Shown: piece by piece, positions 1 through 14,162 of the stretch | How the letters are laid out: the number at the start of each line of letters is the position of its first letter | Position numbering within the stretch: position 1 is the first letter of the stretch | Assembly: GCA_963575745.1 (NCBI GenBank) | Contig: CAUYUJ010021075.1 | Location: 81,140-145,139, forward strand | DNA length: 64,000 bases | Origin: Prorocentrum cordatum | Taxonomy: Eukaryota; Sar; Dinophyceae; Prorocentrales; Prorocentraceae | Direction of reading: 5' to 3' | Program-made: the position numbers and the translations under genes | The notes under the pieces: model-generated | The model's database searches: none | The model's input: only the letters and a program-made list of their open reading frames with translations | Told to the model about the DNA's origin: nothing

Positions 1-120
1 GACCTGGGGGGCGTCAACTGTCGACTTGCGTGGTCCTGGCCAGGCCGCTGTGGGGCCCAGGACAGGTGAACGCGCCCTCATGGCGTGGCCAGGGAGGCAT
101 ACACCATGTACAGCGTTTCG
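1..120. other. unassigned sequence
   Basis: No open frame or repeat that I recognise. It borders a family G element. Confidence 0.3.
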
Positions 121-315
121 GTGGCAAGTCATGGGAGCCTGGTAGACCCTCTTAATTCCATATTTAGCGTCGGTTTGCGTATGGGGGGCGATGAGGTAGC
201 GCCGATCTAGCGTCGGCTAGCGTCTATGGCGTCGATCTAGCGTCGATTTAGAGTCGACAAGCGTCGACGCGCAAGTGCAGACAAGATGGTACGGGAGGCT
301 CCCATGACTTGCCAT
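121..315. mobile_element. family G inverted-repeat element, copy 1
   Basis: The ends form an inverted repeat: TGGCAAGTCATGGGAGCCT on the left and its near reverse complement, ending in ATGACTTGCCA, on the right. The interior is made of short TAGCGTCGAT-like units. Related copies lie at 21470-21670 and 53717-53858. There is no coding capacity, so it is a MITE or foldback element. Confidence 0.75.
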
Positions 316-1254
316 CGAACAGTGCAGACCGATCCTCAGCCTAGGATTGGTTCGGTCAGGGTCTTGTGATGTGGACACCTGGAGGACCCTGATCCGACAA
401 GAGAAGGCGCAAGATCGAGGATCCTCAGGACGTGTGTTTTCCTTCTTCAGCTCCACCAGTGGCACGCGGGCTGTGCCGGGCCTCTCGTTTGGCCCGGCGC
501 CTCAGCTTATGGGATTTGCTTTCTGATTCGCCATCCTCCTCATGGGCAGATGCAGGCCTGGGAGGGTGTAGCGTTCTCCAGTTTTGTGCAAGCGGTTTTT
601 GTTCACACGCGCAGATTCCGAAGATATCTCTGCAATGCTCCACGTTGCTATCCCATAGATCGACTAACGAGGAACAGATCAACCAAACAGATGTTTCCCC
701 TATTTGCCACTCTGGCGCCGAATCCTTGTTGATGCGGCAGACGGCAAGGGCTGTAGAAACGCAGTGTTTCAAATGTGTCACATTTCCTGGCGCCGAAGCC
801 TCGTTGATGCGGCAGGCGGGAAAGTTTGTAACCGCCACCCCCGGATGATAGAGGGTACCCCCTCCTTAACACTTGACAGTTCATTATCCTTGGCCAGTGC
901 AGATTCGGTTGCAGGAGAGTGGCGGCAAGGCCGAATTTTATCTTCGCGGGGGAAGTTGCACATATAATTTGCTATTTTCTTATGTCGATTAGCAACATTG
1001 TCATCGAGGCCAGGATCCTCGAGGTTGAGCAAGCTGACAAATCTCCTCCGTGGCCTCCGCCCCGAAATTTGCAGTTGTTTTTTTTACTTCCGGAAACGGG
1101 CCACCATGGATTTCATGTGCGTTTGGAACAGACATGACATGAATTATATTCTCCAAAAAAAACGAAGGTCCCGACGACATGCTTGTTTGGGACAATTGGT
1201 CCTGGACCTCCTTCCGATCCCTCCCCTTCTTTTCCCGTCCTAGCATATCCGCTA
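316..1254. other. unassigned sequence
   Basis: I see no gene. Two diverged copies of a short segment that contains GGCGCCGAA and TTGATGCGGCAG lie near 700-760 and 775-835. The open frames here are short and lack recognisable motifs. Confidence 0.3.
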
Positions 1255-3585
<2,331 letters not shown>

Positions 3586-3904
3586 GCGCGTTCTTCGAGG
3601 TTGTTCGCATGAGAGGCCCCCCGGCGAGAGCGCCAAAGACCGCGAGAGCGCGGGCGAGCTTGCAGGCGAGATCTCGATGGGGCGCCAAGGTTTACTGTTA
3701 TTTGTGTTCCAACAGTTTTTGACTCACGGTTAACCGTAAAGTGAACATTGAGCAGGCCGTTAGCGCACAGGGGTAGGTGCACACTTGCATTCGTTGAAGT
3801 GCACCGGCCGCTAGTGCACGGCAGTAAGTGCACAATTTCATTCGCAGGCGCGCACAGTGCGCAGTGAAGAGATCCAAACGTAAAAACTGATGTAAACACC
3901 CAAC
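3586..3904. other. junction between TAC tract and ATCCAACG satellite
   Basis: Non-repetitive 320 bp with no gene recognised. A short GTGCAC-containing motif recurs at about 3770-3830. Confidence 0.4.
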
Positions 3905-6900
3905 GTAAAACCCAACGTAAAAATACATGGTCAAAACCAGATCAACATCAAACCCGAAGATCCAACGTACAGATATAACGTCAAGATCCGCAGTGAAGAC
4001 CCAGCGCGTTTATCCGACGTGGAGGTCCACCGTGGAGATCCAACGCGAAAGGATCCAACGCGCAGATACCCAGCGCAAAGAGCTCCAGCGCGGGGAGATC
4101 CAGGGCATAGAGGCCCAACGTAAAGAGATCCAACGCTAAGAGATCCCACGCGACAAATCCAACGCGCAGAGATCCAACGCAAAGAGATCCAACGTAAGAG
4201 GATATAGCGCAAGGAGATCCAGGGCAAATCTGCCCATCGCACAGAGACCCAATGTAGACGCCCAACGTTGCAATCCAACGTATGGGGGCCCAACGGAAAT
4301 ATTTAACGGACAGATATCCAACGGGGGGGGACTCGTCGTCGACGTAAATTGGCAACGCAAGGGTCCAAATTGAAAAGCCTGGGCGAAGGCCCAGCCCACC
4401 TATCCAACGCGCAAGTCCAACGTAAATATCCAGCGCAAAAGGCCCAACGTAAAGACCTAGCGGAAAAGAGATCCAACGGATAGGGGTCCGACGGGAAGAG
4501 AGGCAACGTAGAGAGACCCAACGAAAGACCCAAGGTATAGATCCAACGCTAGGAGACCCAACGTAAAGAGGTCCAACTTGAGGATGCAAAACGCAAAGAG
4601 ACCCAACGCGAAGAGATCCGCCAAAAAGAGATCCAACGCGAAGAGACCCGTCGAGAAGATATCCAGCGCAAGGGGGCCCGGCGCGAAGAGATCCGCCGTG
4701 AAGACCCAACGCAATGGTAAGGCGTAAGGGCCCAACGCGCAAATCCAACGTAAAGACCCTGCGCGAAGACCCAACGCACATATCCAGCGAACAGAGATCC
4801 AACGTAGAAATCAAACATAGAGGGGCCCAACGTACAGATTTCCAACGCAAAGAGATCCAACGTGACGCGCCGCGTAGAGAGACCCAACGTAAGGGGGCCC
4901 AACGCACAGAGACCCGGCGCGCAGAGACCCAATGCAGCAACCGTCGCAATCATCCGACGCAATAATCCATTGCGAGGGCCCGACGCGACGATCCAGCGCG
5001 AAGACCCAGCGCGCAGATCCAACGCGCTGGTCCAACGTAAAGGCCCAACGTAAAGGGCCAACGTAAAAGTCGAACGCGAAGAGACCCAGGGGGGAAGAGG
5101 CCCAACGTTAGGAGATCCAACGCAAACTCATCGATCCGACGCAAGGAGATCCAACGTAAAATCCCACGCAAAGGACCAACGTAGGAATCCATCGCGAAGA
5201 GATCCAAGGTAGGGGGGCCCAACGCGAGAAGACCCAATGTAAAGATCCAGCGGAAAGAGACCGACGGACAGAGATCCAACGCAATGGGATCCAACGCAAA
5301 GAGGCCCAACGTAAAGGGGCCCAACGCTAGGCGGCTCAACGCGAAGAGACCGACCGCGAAGAGGCCCAGCGCAGAGAGACCCACGATAAGGATATACAAA
5401 GTAAAGAAATCCAACACGCAGAGATTCGACTGCGATAAATCCAACGTAAAACTGCCCAACGTATACATCCAGCGCAAGAGACCCAGCGCAAGAAGGCCCC
5501 AGCGCAAAGAGATCCAACGCAAGGGGGTCCAAAGTGAGGAATCCAACGCAAAGACCCAGCGGGTGGATCCGACGCTTTGGGACACAACGCGAAGGGATCC
5601 AACATAGAGATGCGACGCGAAGAGACCCCACGTAAGGATGCAACGTCGAGATCCAACGCCGGGACCCAACGCTCAGAGACCCAACGTGAAAATCCAACGT
5701 ATGATGAGCCCAACGTAAAGAGATCCAACGAATGAATCCAACGCGCAGAGATCCAACGCAAAGAGATCCAAGGCACAGAGATCCACCGTAAAGAGATCAC
5801 CAAACTTAAGGAAATCCGACGCGACGAGATCCAGCGCGAAGGTGCAACGTCACGACCCAACGCAACGCTCTAACGTAAAGATCCAATGCGCAGGCCCAGT
5901 AATGATCCAACGTAGAAGTCCAACGCGAAGAGATTCAACGTAGAGAGATCCGACGTCAATGGGTCCAGCGTAAAGAGATCCAACGTATAGAGATCCAATG
6001 TTAGGATCCAGCGCGAAGCGATCCAACGCGCAAATCCAACGCGGCGAGACCAACGCAGAGAGGTCAATCGCAGGATTTCCAACGCAAAGAGATCCAGCGT
6101 GCAGAGATCCAAGGTGAGGACATCCAACGCAGAAGATCCATTGCAATGGGGAAAAAACACCCGCGCTCAGAGACCAACCGCCAGGAGATCCAACGTGAGG
6201 AGATCCAACGTAGAGAGATCCAACACACAGAGCCGACATAGAGCGATCGAACGCACAGATCCAACGTGAAAAACCATCGCAGAGATCCAACGTAGTGACC
6301 CAACGCGCTTGTCAAACGTCAAGAGATCCAACGTAAAGATCCAAAGCAAAGGGATCCAAAGCAAAGTGGTCCAACGCAAAGAGATCCAACGCGCAGGCCC
6401 AACCCAGCGCGCAGATCCAACGAGCAGATCCAACGGAAAGACCCCGCGCGACGATCCAACACATTCGGATCCATAGTAAAAAGATCGAGCGTAACGAGGT
6501 CCAATGTAGACGGAGCCAACGCAGAGATCAAGCCTGATGGAGCCCAACGCGAAGATATCCAGCGCAAAGGGACCCGACGCACACGCACCCAACGCAAAGA
6601 GACGCAGCGCAAAGGTCCAATTGCGAAACCCAACGCCAGGGCCCAGCGCAGCGTAGAGGGGTCCAACGCAAAGAAAGCCAACGCAAAGACCCAAATGCAA
6701 CAAGACAATCGTAAAGATCCAACGCACGGGGGCCCAACGTAGAAACCCAACGCGAAGAGGCCCAGCGCGAAGAGAACCAGCGCAAAGTTCCAAAGTAAGG
6801 AGATCCAGCAAAAAGAGACCCGACGTAAGAGTCCAACGCAGGTCCAACGAAGAGACCCATCGCGAAGACCCAACGTGAAGAACCATCGTAAAGACCCGGC

Positions 6901-7990
6901 GCCAAAGGCCAACGTAAAGGTAGAACGTCATGAGCATCACCGTGAAGACCCCCAGCAAAGATTACTCGCGCGCAAAGATTTAGCGCCGCGAGCCGATGCC
7001 AGAATCCAGCGTAAAGGCCCAACGCAAACATCCAATTTGAAGATCCAACGTAAAGGGGCCCAGCGCAAAGACCCAGCGCAAAGGTCCCACGTAGAATCCC
7101 AGCGCAAACATTTAACGAACGCGCAAGAATGTAGACCCCAACGCGCAGACCCAACGCAACAATCCAACGCGCAGGTTTAACGCGCAGATCGAAAGCGAAG
7201 GTCCAACGCAAAGACCAAACGTACAGATCCAACGCGAAGATCCAACGCACGGATCCAGCGAAAAGAGCCAACGCAAACATTCATCGTAGAGATCCAACGT
7301 AAAGGTAGAAGCTCAAGATCCAACGCGCAGGTTTAAGTCGCCAGTTTGTCCCACGCAAAAGAAAGCTCAAGAGCCCCACGTGCAACCTGACACAAGGACC
7401 CAATGGCACATGCAACGCAAGACCCCAAGACCAATCGCTGACTGAAAACACCCAACGTACAACAAACACACGCATTCGACCAAATGCCTCAGTTAAATGG
7501 AAGAAAACAACTTCACCGCATCAAGAAAATATGAAAAAGGAAGAAGGCGACGCGGAAACCCGACCTGAAAGCCCAACGTACAAGCCAAGCGCACGAGTCG
7601 AAAGTAGAAGCCCAACGTAAAAATCAGTGGCCAAGTCCAACGGAAGAAAACGTTAGTCGCACGAGCGATACGTACGAATCGCCTTGTAGAAACCCCGCGT
7701 GAAAAATCACGTCGAGATCGAACGTAAAAATCCAACGTAAATATTCAAAGTAAAGACCCAACGCAAAGTTCCAACGCAATGATCATACGCACAGATCTCA
7801 CGACAAAAGCCCAACGTGCAGATCCAATGCGCATGTCCAACGTTATGGTCCAACGCGAAGATCACATGTGAATGTTTAAGGTAAATACCAATACCGCGAA
7901 AAAAATCTAGAACCCAAAAGTGAACATCCATCGACAAATTCCAGCGCGCAGATTCAACGTAAGAACGCAAGGTCTAACACTTAATGAGAA
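3905..7990. repeat. S1 satellite: 11-15 bp unit built on ATCCAACG
   Basis: Hundreds of degenerate units such as GAGATCCAACGCAAA and GACCCAACGCAAA follow each other head to tail for 4 kb. Spacing varies between about 11 and 15 bp, so no single frame is kept. The many Trp/Ile/Leu/Arg-rich open frames are by-products of the unit. A short outlier array of the same unit is at 11212-11375. Confidence 0.9.
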
Positions 7991-8289
7991 CATCGAACGT
8001 TAAAAGGCCTGGCGACGTACCCGGCCCTTGCGCAATGCGGGGCGTAAGTGCTGCAGGGTTGTTACAGCTGGTGCGACGACGCAACGCGGCCGCGTGAGAA
8101 TTTGCGAGCAGCAGTCGCAAGGCTCGCAGGCCCCAGATCAAGATATAAGGACTACGTCATAACCAATCACCCCCATTGCACCCAACGCATCCCGCAGCAG
8201 CTCTTGAGAGCCCCCGCGGGATTCTTGCAGGCGCAACGTCACGGCCATCGCCCGGCAGTTGGTCTGTTTCACAAATCACCCCCGTTGGT

Positions 8290-11115
8290 TGCGCCATGCG
8301 CCCGCTGCGCCTAACGCATCCCGCAGCAGCCCTCCAGAGCCCCCCAGGGACGGCGAGGTCTCGCCCAGGCCCCCGCGGAGCCTCACTCCGCTGGACGCGC
8401 CAGCAGCCTTCAAAAGCGGCGCCGGCGTCGCAGATCGCAGCCCCCCAGGGACGGCGAGGTCACGCTCGGCCCCCCGCGGCGCCTCAGCCCGCTGGGCCCG
8501 GCGGCAGCCCTAACGGCGTCGCAGGTCGCAGCCCCCCTGGGGGCGCGCGGTTTCGCTCGGGCCCCCGCAGTGCCCCAGTTTGCCGGACCCGCGGGCAGCC
8601 TTCGAAAGCGGCGACAGCGTCGCAGATCGCAGCCCCCCCCAAGGACGGCGAGGTCTCGCCCGGGCCCCCGCGGTGCTTCACTCCGCAGGGCCCACCAGCA
8701 GCCTTCGACAGCGGCGACAGCGTCGCAGATCAGAGCCCCCCCAGGGACGGCGAGGTCTCGCTCTCACCCCCGCGGTGCTTCACTCCGCTGAACCCGCCGG
8801 CCGCCTTCGAAAGTGGCGACCGCCTTTCAGATCGTAGCCCCCAGGGACGGCGAGGTCGCGCTCGGGCCCCCGCAGTGCCTCGCCCCGCTGGACCCACCAG
8901 CGGCCCTCGAAAGTGGCGGCCGCGTCGCAGATCGCAGCCCCCCCCCCCCCCCCCTTCCCCGGCGCCCGCCCCGGGGACGGCGAGGTCTCGCTCAGGCCCC
9001 CGCGGTGCTTCGCCCCGCTGGGCCCAGCAGCAGCGTCGCAGATCGCAGCCCCCCCCGCGCGCCCCCCAGGCAGGGCGAGGTCTCGCTCAGTTCCCCGCGG
9101 CGCACTGCTCCGCTGGACCCAAAAGCAGCCCTCGAAAGCGGCGACCGCGTCGCAGATCGCAGCCCCCCTCGACGGCGAGGTCTCGCTCAGGCCCTCGCGG
9201 CGCTTCGCTCCGCAGGGCCCGCCAGCGGGCCCCGAAAGCGGCGGCAGCGTCGCAGATCGATCGCAGCCCCCCCCCCCCCCGGACGGCGAGGTCTCGCTCG
9301 GGCCCCCGCGGTGCTTCGCTCCGCCGGGCCCGACAGCAGCCTTCGAAAGTGGCGACGTCGTCGCAGATCGCAGCCCCGAGGGGCGGCGAGGTCTCGCGCA
9401 GTTCCTGGCGGAGCTTCACTCCGCAGGACCCACCAGCAGCCCTCGAAAGTGGGGACAATGTCGCAGATCGCAGCCCCCCCCCCCAGGGGCGGCGAAGTCT
9501 CGCTCAGGTCCCCGCGCTGCCTTGCTCCGCTGGACCCACCAGCAGCCTTCGAAAGTGGCGACCGCGTCGCAGATCGCAGCCCCCCCCCAGCGTCGCAGAT
9601 CGCAGCCCCCCCCCAATGGACGGCGAGGCATCGCTCAGGTCCCCGCGGACCTTCGCTCCGTTGGACCCAACAGCAGCCCTCGAAAGTGGCGACCGCGTGG
9701 CAGACCGCAGCCCCCCACCCAGGGACGGCGAGGTCTCGCTCATTTCCCCGCGGTGCTTTGCTCCGCTGGGCCCACAAGCAGCTTGCGAAAGTGGCGACCG
9801 CGTCGCAGATCGCAGCCCCCCCAGGGATGGCGAGGTTTCGCTCGGGTCCCCGCGGTGCCTCGCTCCGCTGGACCCAACAGCAGCCATCGAAAGTGGCGAC
9901 CGCGTCGCAGACTGCAGCCCCCCTTCCGGAGACGGCGAGGTTTCGCTCAGGTCCCCGCGCTGCCTCATTCCGCTGGACCCACCAGCAGCCCCCGAAAGTG
10001 GCGACGTCGTCGCAGATCGCAGCCCCCCGCCCCCCCCCAGGGACGGCGAGGTCTCGCTCAGGCCCCCGCGCTGCCTCGCCCCGCTGGACCCAAACAGCAG
10101 CCCTCGAAAGTGGCAGCAGTGTCGCAGATCGCAGCCCCCCCGCAGGGACGGCGAGGTCTCGCTCAGGCCCCCGCGCTGCCTCGCTCCGCTGGACCCACCA
10201 GCAGCCCCCGAAAGTGGCGACCGCGTCGCAGATCGCAGCCCCCCCCCAGGGACGGCGAGGTCTCGCTCGGGCCCCTGCGGTGCTTCGCTCCGCCGGGCCC
10301 GACAGCAGCCCTCGAAAGTGGCGGCCTCGTCGCATATCGCAGTCCCCCCCCAGGGACGGCGAGGTCTCGCTCAGGTCCCCGCGCTGCCTCGCTCCGCTGG
10401 ACCAACCAGCAGCCCCCGAAAGTGGCGACCGCGTCGCAGACCCGCGGTGCCTCGCTCCGCTGGACCCACCAGCAGCCTTCGAAAGTGGCGGCGGCGCCGC
10501 AGATCGCAGCCCCCCCCCACACACCACGGACGGCGAGGTTTCGCTCAGGCCCCCGCGTTGCCTCGCCCCGTTGGACCCACCAGCAGCCCCCGAAAGTGGC
10601 GACCGCGTCGCAGATCGCAGCCACCACAGAGACGGCGAGGTCTCGCTAAAATCCCCGCGCTGCTTCGCTCCGTTGGACCCAACAGCAGCCCTCGAAAGTG
10701 GCGACCGTGTCGCATATCGCAGCCCCCCCCCAGGGACGGCGAGGTCTCGTTCAGGTCCCCGCGGTGCCTCGCTCCGCTGGACCCACCAGCAGCCCTCGAA
10801 AGTGGCGACCGTGTCGCAGACCCGCGGTGCCTCGCTCCGCTGGACCCAACAGCAGCCCTCGAAAGTGGCAACCGTTTCGAAGATCGCAGCCCCCCCCTCC
10901 CCCATGGACGGCGAAGTCTCGCTCAGGTCCCCGCGCTGCCTCGCCCCGCTGGACCCAAACAGCAGCCCTCGAAAGTGGCGACCGTGTCGCAGATCGCAGC
11001 CCCCCTCCAGGGACGGCGAAGTTTCGCTCAGGCCCCCGCGCTGCCTCGCCCCGCTGGACCCAACGGCAGCCATCGAAAGTGGCGACCGTGTCGCAGGTCT
11101 CAGCCCCCCAGGACG
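8290..11115. repeat. S2 satellite: about 103-bp GC-rich unit
   Basis: About 27 units, each containing GACGGCGAGGTCTCGCTCAG, a Pro/Leu-rich middle, GAAAGTGGCGACCGCGTCGC and a poly-C run of variable length. The unit lacks stops on both strands, which creates apparent ORFs of 1196 aa (+) and 678 aa (-). Changes in poly-C length shift the frame between units and argue against a protein. Four units in the opposite orientation are at 32325-32690. Confidence 0.9.
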
Positions 11116-11211
11116 GCGAGGTCTAATTTTGATCTGCGGTGGGTACCTAACCGCCACATGACATGTGGAAAACAGTTTGCGAAAACAGGCAGCGCGAATT
11201 TCCGGCATGGA

Positions 11212-11375
11212 AATCCAACGCAAAAATCCAACGTGAAGAGATCCAACGTAAAGAGATCCAACGTAAAGATATCCAACGTAACATCCAACGTAGAGATATC
11301 CGAGTTAAAGATATCCAGCGTAAAGAGATCCAACGCACAGAGGTCTAACGTAAAGATCCAACTTTACAATCCAGC
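11212..11375. repeat. S1 satellite, short separate array
   Basis: About twelve ATCCAACGYAAAGAG units, the same family as 3905-7990, lying on the far side of the S2 array. Confidence 0.85.
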
Positions 11376-11912
11376 GCAATTGTGCATTTTCAGTTCGATG
11401 GTCAATGTGCACTTACAGCGTACCGTCGTTTTTGAATACTGTTTGTTTTTTGTTCAACTGTCGCCCAACATCCGCCAGTGGGAGGAAATACCCGACCTAA
11501 GCTTAGAAGTGTACGACTACCTCCCAGGAGTTGTTTCCTTGCGGCACAGAATAAAGGGTTCGATGGCGCGTAAGTCTGCGCGTGGGTGCCCTTCAGTTCC
11601 AACGCGGCGCGCCGCGCTGGCGGCCCGTGTGAGCCACCGCGCATGGTCTCTATATGCCACTCCGCGTAAGACACGCTTGGTTGCGCCGCACACATGTTGG
11701 TGCAGGCACGCTTTTTTAAGGTGTGCGATGGCGGACTCCTTGTTGAACCCAGCCGTCCATTTTTAGCGCCGAAGATCGCCAGACAATTTCCGAAGACCGC
11801 GGGGAACCGCCGAAGACCCCTTCAGAGAGGACCGCCGAAGGCCACCGAAGACCGCCGAAGACCATCCGAAGTCCGGCGAATACCACCGAAAACGGCTGGG
11901 GAGCGTTTGTCT
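11376..11912. other. unassigned sequence
   Basis: No conserved domain seen. At 11780-11900 short CGAAGACCnCCGAAG units repeat. The S2 open frame runs into this stretch, but only by chance. Confidence 0.3.
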
Positions 11913-12127
11913 AGGCTTCCTGGATGGGATCGGAGTAGATGAGGTCAGAGGATCACGCCGCAATGCCGATGCATCGGCGATGCGGTTCGATGTTGGGCCC
12001 GACTTGATTCATGTCGGCGTCGCCGATGCATCGCCGACATCGACGATGCGTCGCCGGTGCATCGCCGATGCATCGGCGATCTGGCGCGACCCTCCGACAC
12101 CATCTACTCGGACCCCATATGGGAGGT
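11913..12127. mobile_element. family F foldback element, copy 1
   Basis: Long inverted ends (GATGGGATCGGAGTAGATG on the left, CATCTACTCGGACCCCAT on the right) flank many GATGCATCGGCGAT units, themselves palindromic around GATGCATC. Relatives are at 16752-16929, 20643-20862 and 28588-28785, with a fragment at 54283-54335. It ends about 90 bp before the start codon of the cysteine-rich gene. Confidence 0.8.
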
Positions 12128-12218
12128 GTTTGGATTGGCAGTTGGGGTCGGGCGGGTGGTATCCGTAGTAGCTTGTGGTTCGTGGCACCAGACCGTCTGT
12201 GGGAGGCAGCTAAACAGG

Positions 12219-13673
12219 ATGATTATGTCGCGCCCAGTGCTGTTCGTGAGCGTGTTAGCCGCGTGCTCTTCGGGCGCTCCAACGTCTAGCCTGCGCGGAA
12301 CAGGCCGCGCAACACCTGGGAAGTGCTGCTTCAACGGGTGCGGCGACGTGGGCTCGTGCGTGACGGGCTACTGCGCCTCGCGGGAGCTGTGCCTGAAGCC
12401 TCAGCCCGATGGCGGCTGCGACTCGTCCCCGCCTTACGGCCAGGGGGCCAAGCCCAGCTGGTGCCCGGCCGTGGCTCCGAAGCAGCTCTCGTCAGCGACG
12501 CCAGCCATCGAGAATGCGACGGAGGGGAAGTGCTGCTTCAACGGGTGCGGCGACGAGGGCTCGTGCGTGACGGGCTACTGCGCCTCGCGGGAGCTGTGCC
12601 TGACGCCTCAGCCCGATGGGGGCTGCGACTCGTCCCCGCCTTACGGCCAGGGGGCCAAGCCCAGCCCGATGATGGGGCTGCGACTCGTCCCCGCCTTACG
12701 GCCAGGGGGCCAAGCCCAGCTGGTGCCCGGCCGTGGCTCCGAAGCAGCTCTCGTCAGCGAGCCAGCCATCGAGAATGCGACGGAGGGGAAGTGCTGCTTC
12801 AACGGGTGCGGCGACGAGGGCTCGTGCGTGACGGGCTACTGCGCCTCGCTGGAGCTGTGCCTGAAGCCTCAGCCCGATGGCGGCTGCGACTCGTCCCCGC
12901 CTTACGGCCAGGGGGCCAAGCCCAGCTGGTGCCCGGCCGTGGCTCCGAAGCAGCTCTCGTCAGCGACGCCAGCCATCGAGAATGCGACGGAGGGGAAGTG
13001 CTGCTTCAACGGGTGCGGCGACGAGGGCTCGTGCGTGACGGGCTACTGCGCCTCGCGGGAGCTGTGCCTGAAGCCTCAGCCCGATGGCGGCTGCGACTCG
13101 TCCCCGCCTTACGGCCAGGGGGCCATGCCCAGCTGGTGCCCGGCCGTGGCTCCGAAGCAGCTCTCGTCAGCGGCGCCAGCCATCGAGAAAGCGACGGAGG
13201 GGAAGTGCTGCTTCAACGGGTGCGGCGACGAGGGCTCGTGCGTGACGGGCTACTGCGCCTCGCGGGAGCTGTGCCTGAAGCCTCAGCCCGATGGCGGCTG
13301 CGACTCGTCCCCGCCTTACGGCCAGGGGGCCATGCCCAGCTGGTGCCCGGCCGTGGCTCCGAAGCAGCTCTTGTCAGCGACGCCAGCCATCGAGAATGCG
13401 ACGGAGGGGAAGTGCTGCTTCAACGGGTGCGGCGACGAGGGCTCGTGCGTGACGGGCTACTGCGCCTCGCGGGAGCTGTGCCTGAAGCCTCAGCCCGATG
13501 GCGGCTGCGACTCGTCCCCGCCTTACGGCCAGGGGGCCATGCCCAGCTGGTGCCCGGCCGTGGCTCCGAAGCAGCTCTCGTCAGCGACGCCAGCCATCGA
13601 GAATGCGACGGAGGGGAAGTGCTGCTTCAACGGGTGCGGCGACGAGGGCTCGTGCACGGGCTGCTGTGCCTGA
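12219..13673 (+). CDS. secreted cysteine-rich tandem-domain protein (frame-damaged)
   Basis: I chose the ATG at 12219 (a second in-frame ATG is at 12225) because it opens a signal peptide, MIMSRPVLFVSVLAACSSGA. The longer upstream frame only reads through a family F element. After the signal come 69-aa units (207 bp) with the pattern KCCFNGCGDEGSC, GYCAS, ELC, GGCDSSPPYGQG and SWCP, giving eight cysteines per unit. The linker between units carries an N-A-T sequon, fitting passage through the secretory route. The module resembles short disulphide-rich extracellular or carbohydrate-binding modules in general layout, but I cannot assign a family or ligand. Unit 2 holds an extra net 54 bp whose two frameshifts cancel. 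In unit 7 a 19-bp loss causes a stop at 13671-13673. The array continues in the original frame further on. The gene is either decaying or misassembled in its repeats. Confidence 0.75.
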   Translation: MIMSRPVLFVSVLAACSSGAPTSSLRGTGRATPGKCCFNGCGDVGSCVTGYCASRELCLKPQPDGGCDSSPPYGQGAKPSWCPAVAPKQLSSATPAIENATEGKCCFNGCGDEGSCVTGYCASRELCLTPQPDGGCDSSPPYGQGAKPSPMMGLRLVPALRPGGQAQLVPGRGSEAALVSEPAIENATEGKCCFNGCGDEGSCVTGYCASLELCLKPQPDGGCDSSPPYGQGAKPSWCPAVAPKQLSSATPAIENATEGKCCFNGCGDEGSCVTGYCASRELCLKPQPDGGCDSSPPYGQGAMPSWCPAVAPKQLSSAAPAIEKATEGKCCFNGCGDEGSCVTGYCASRELCLKPQPDGGCDSSPPYGQGAMPSWCPAVAPKQLLSATPAIENATEGKCCFNGCGDEGSCVTGYCASRELCLKPQPDGGCDSSPPYGQGAMPSWCPAVAPKQLSSATPAIENATEGKCCFNGCGDEGSCTGCCA

Positions 13674-14159
13674 AGCCTCAGCCCGATGGCGGCTGCGACT
13701 CGTCCCCGCCTTACGGCCAGGGGGCCAAGCCCAGCTGGTGCCCGGCCGTGGCTCCGAAGCAGCTCTCGTCAGCGACGCCAGCCATCGAATGCGACGGAGG
13801 GGAAGTGCTGCTTCAACGGGTGCGGCGACGAGGGCTCGTGCGTGACGGGCTACTGCGCCTCGCGGGAGCTGTGCCTGACGCCTCAGCCCGATGGCGGCTG
13901 CGACTCGTCCCCGCCTTACGGCCAGGGGGCCAAGCCCAGCTGGTGCCCGGCCGTGGCTCCGAAGCAGCTCTCGTCAGCGACGCCAGCCATCGAGAATGCG
14001 ACGGAGGGGAAGTGCTGCTTCAACGGGTGCGGCGACGAGGGCTCGTGCGTGACGGGCTACTGCGCCTCGCGGGAGCTGTGCCTGAAGCCTCAGCCCGATG
14101 GCGGCTGCGACTCGTCCCCGCCTTACGGCCAGGGGGCCAAGCCCAGTTGGTGCGTCTGG
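12316..14159 (+). repeat. coding tandem array, nine 207-bp units
   Basis: TGCTGCTTCAACGGG recurs at 12324, 12531, 12792, 12999, 13206, 13413, 13620, 13806 and 14013. Spacings are 207 bp except 261 (unit 2) and 186 (unit 7). Both exceptions are multiples of three, so the overall frame is preserved. Units are nearly identical, which points to recent amplification or gene conversion. Confidence 0.95.
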
Positions 14160-14162
14160 TGA
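13786..14162 (+). pseudogene. 3' continuation of the cysteine-rich array after the stop
   Basis: A 2-bp loss near 13790 returns the sequence to the frame used from 12219. Two further full KCCFNGCG units then read to a natural-looking end, GAKPSWCVW, with a stop at 14160-14162. Together with the 19-bp loss upstream the net change is 21 bp, so the frame is repaired but one stop remains in between. If the two small losses are assembly errors, this is the true C-terminus of the same protein. Confidence 0.65.

Noticed and set aside
3931-7475. Many Trp/Leu/Arg-rich frames (RWISLRWIS type) in the ATCCAACG satellite
   Set aside because: They are a direct translation of the repeat unit and shift frame constantly.
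8176-11766. 1196-aa (+) and 678-aa (-) open frames over the 103-bp satellite
   Set aside because: Both strands and several frames are open at once. Poly-C length changes move the repeat between frames, so no single protein is maintained.
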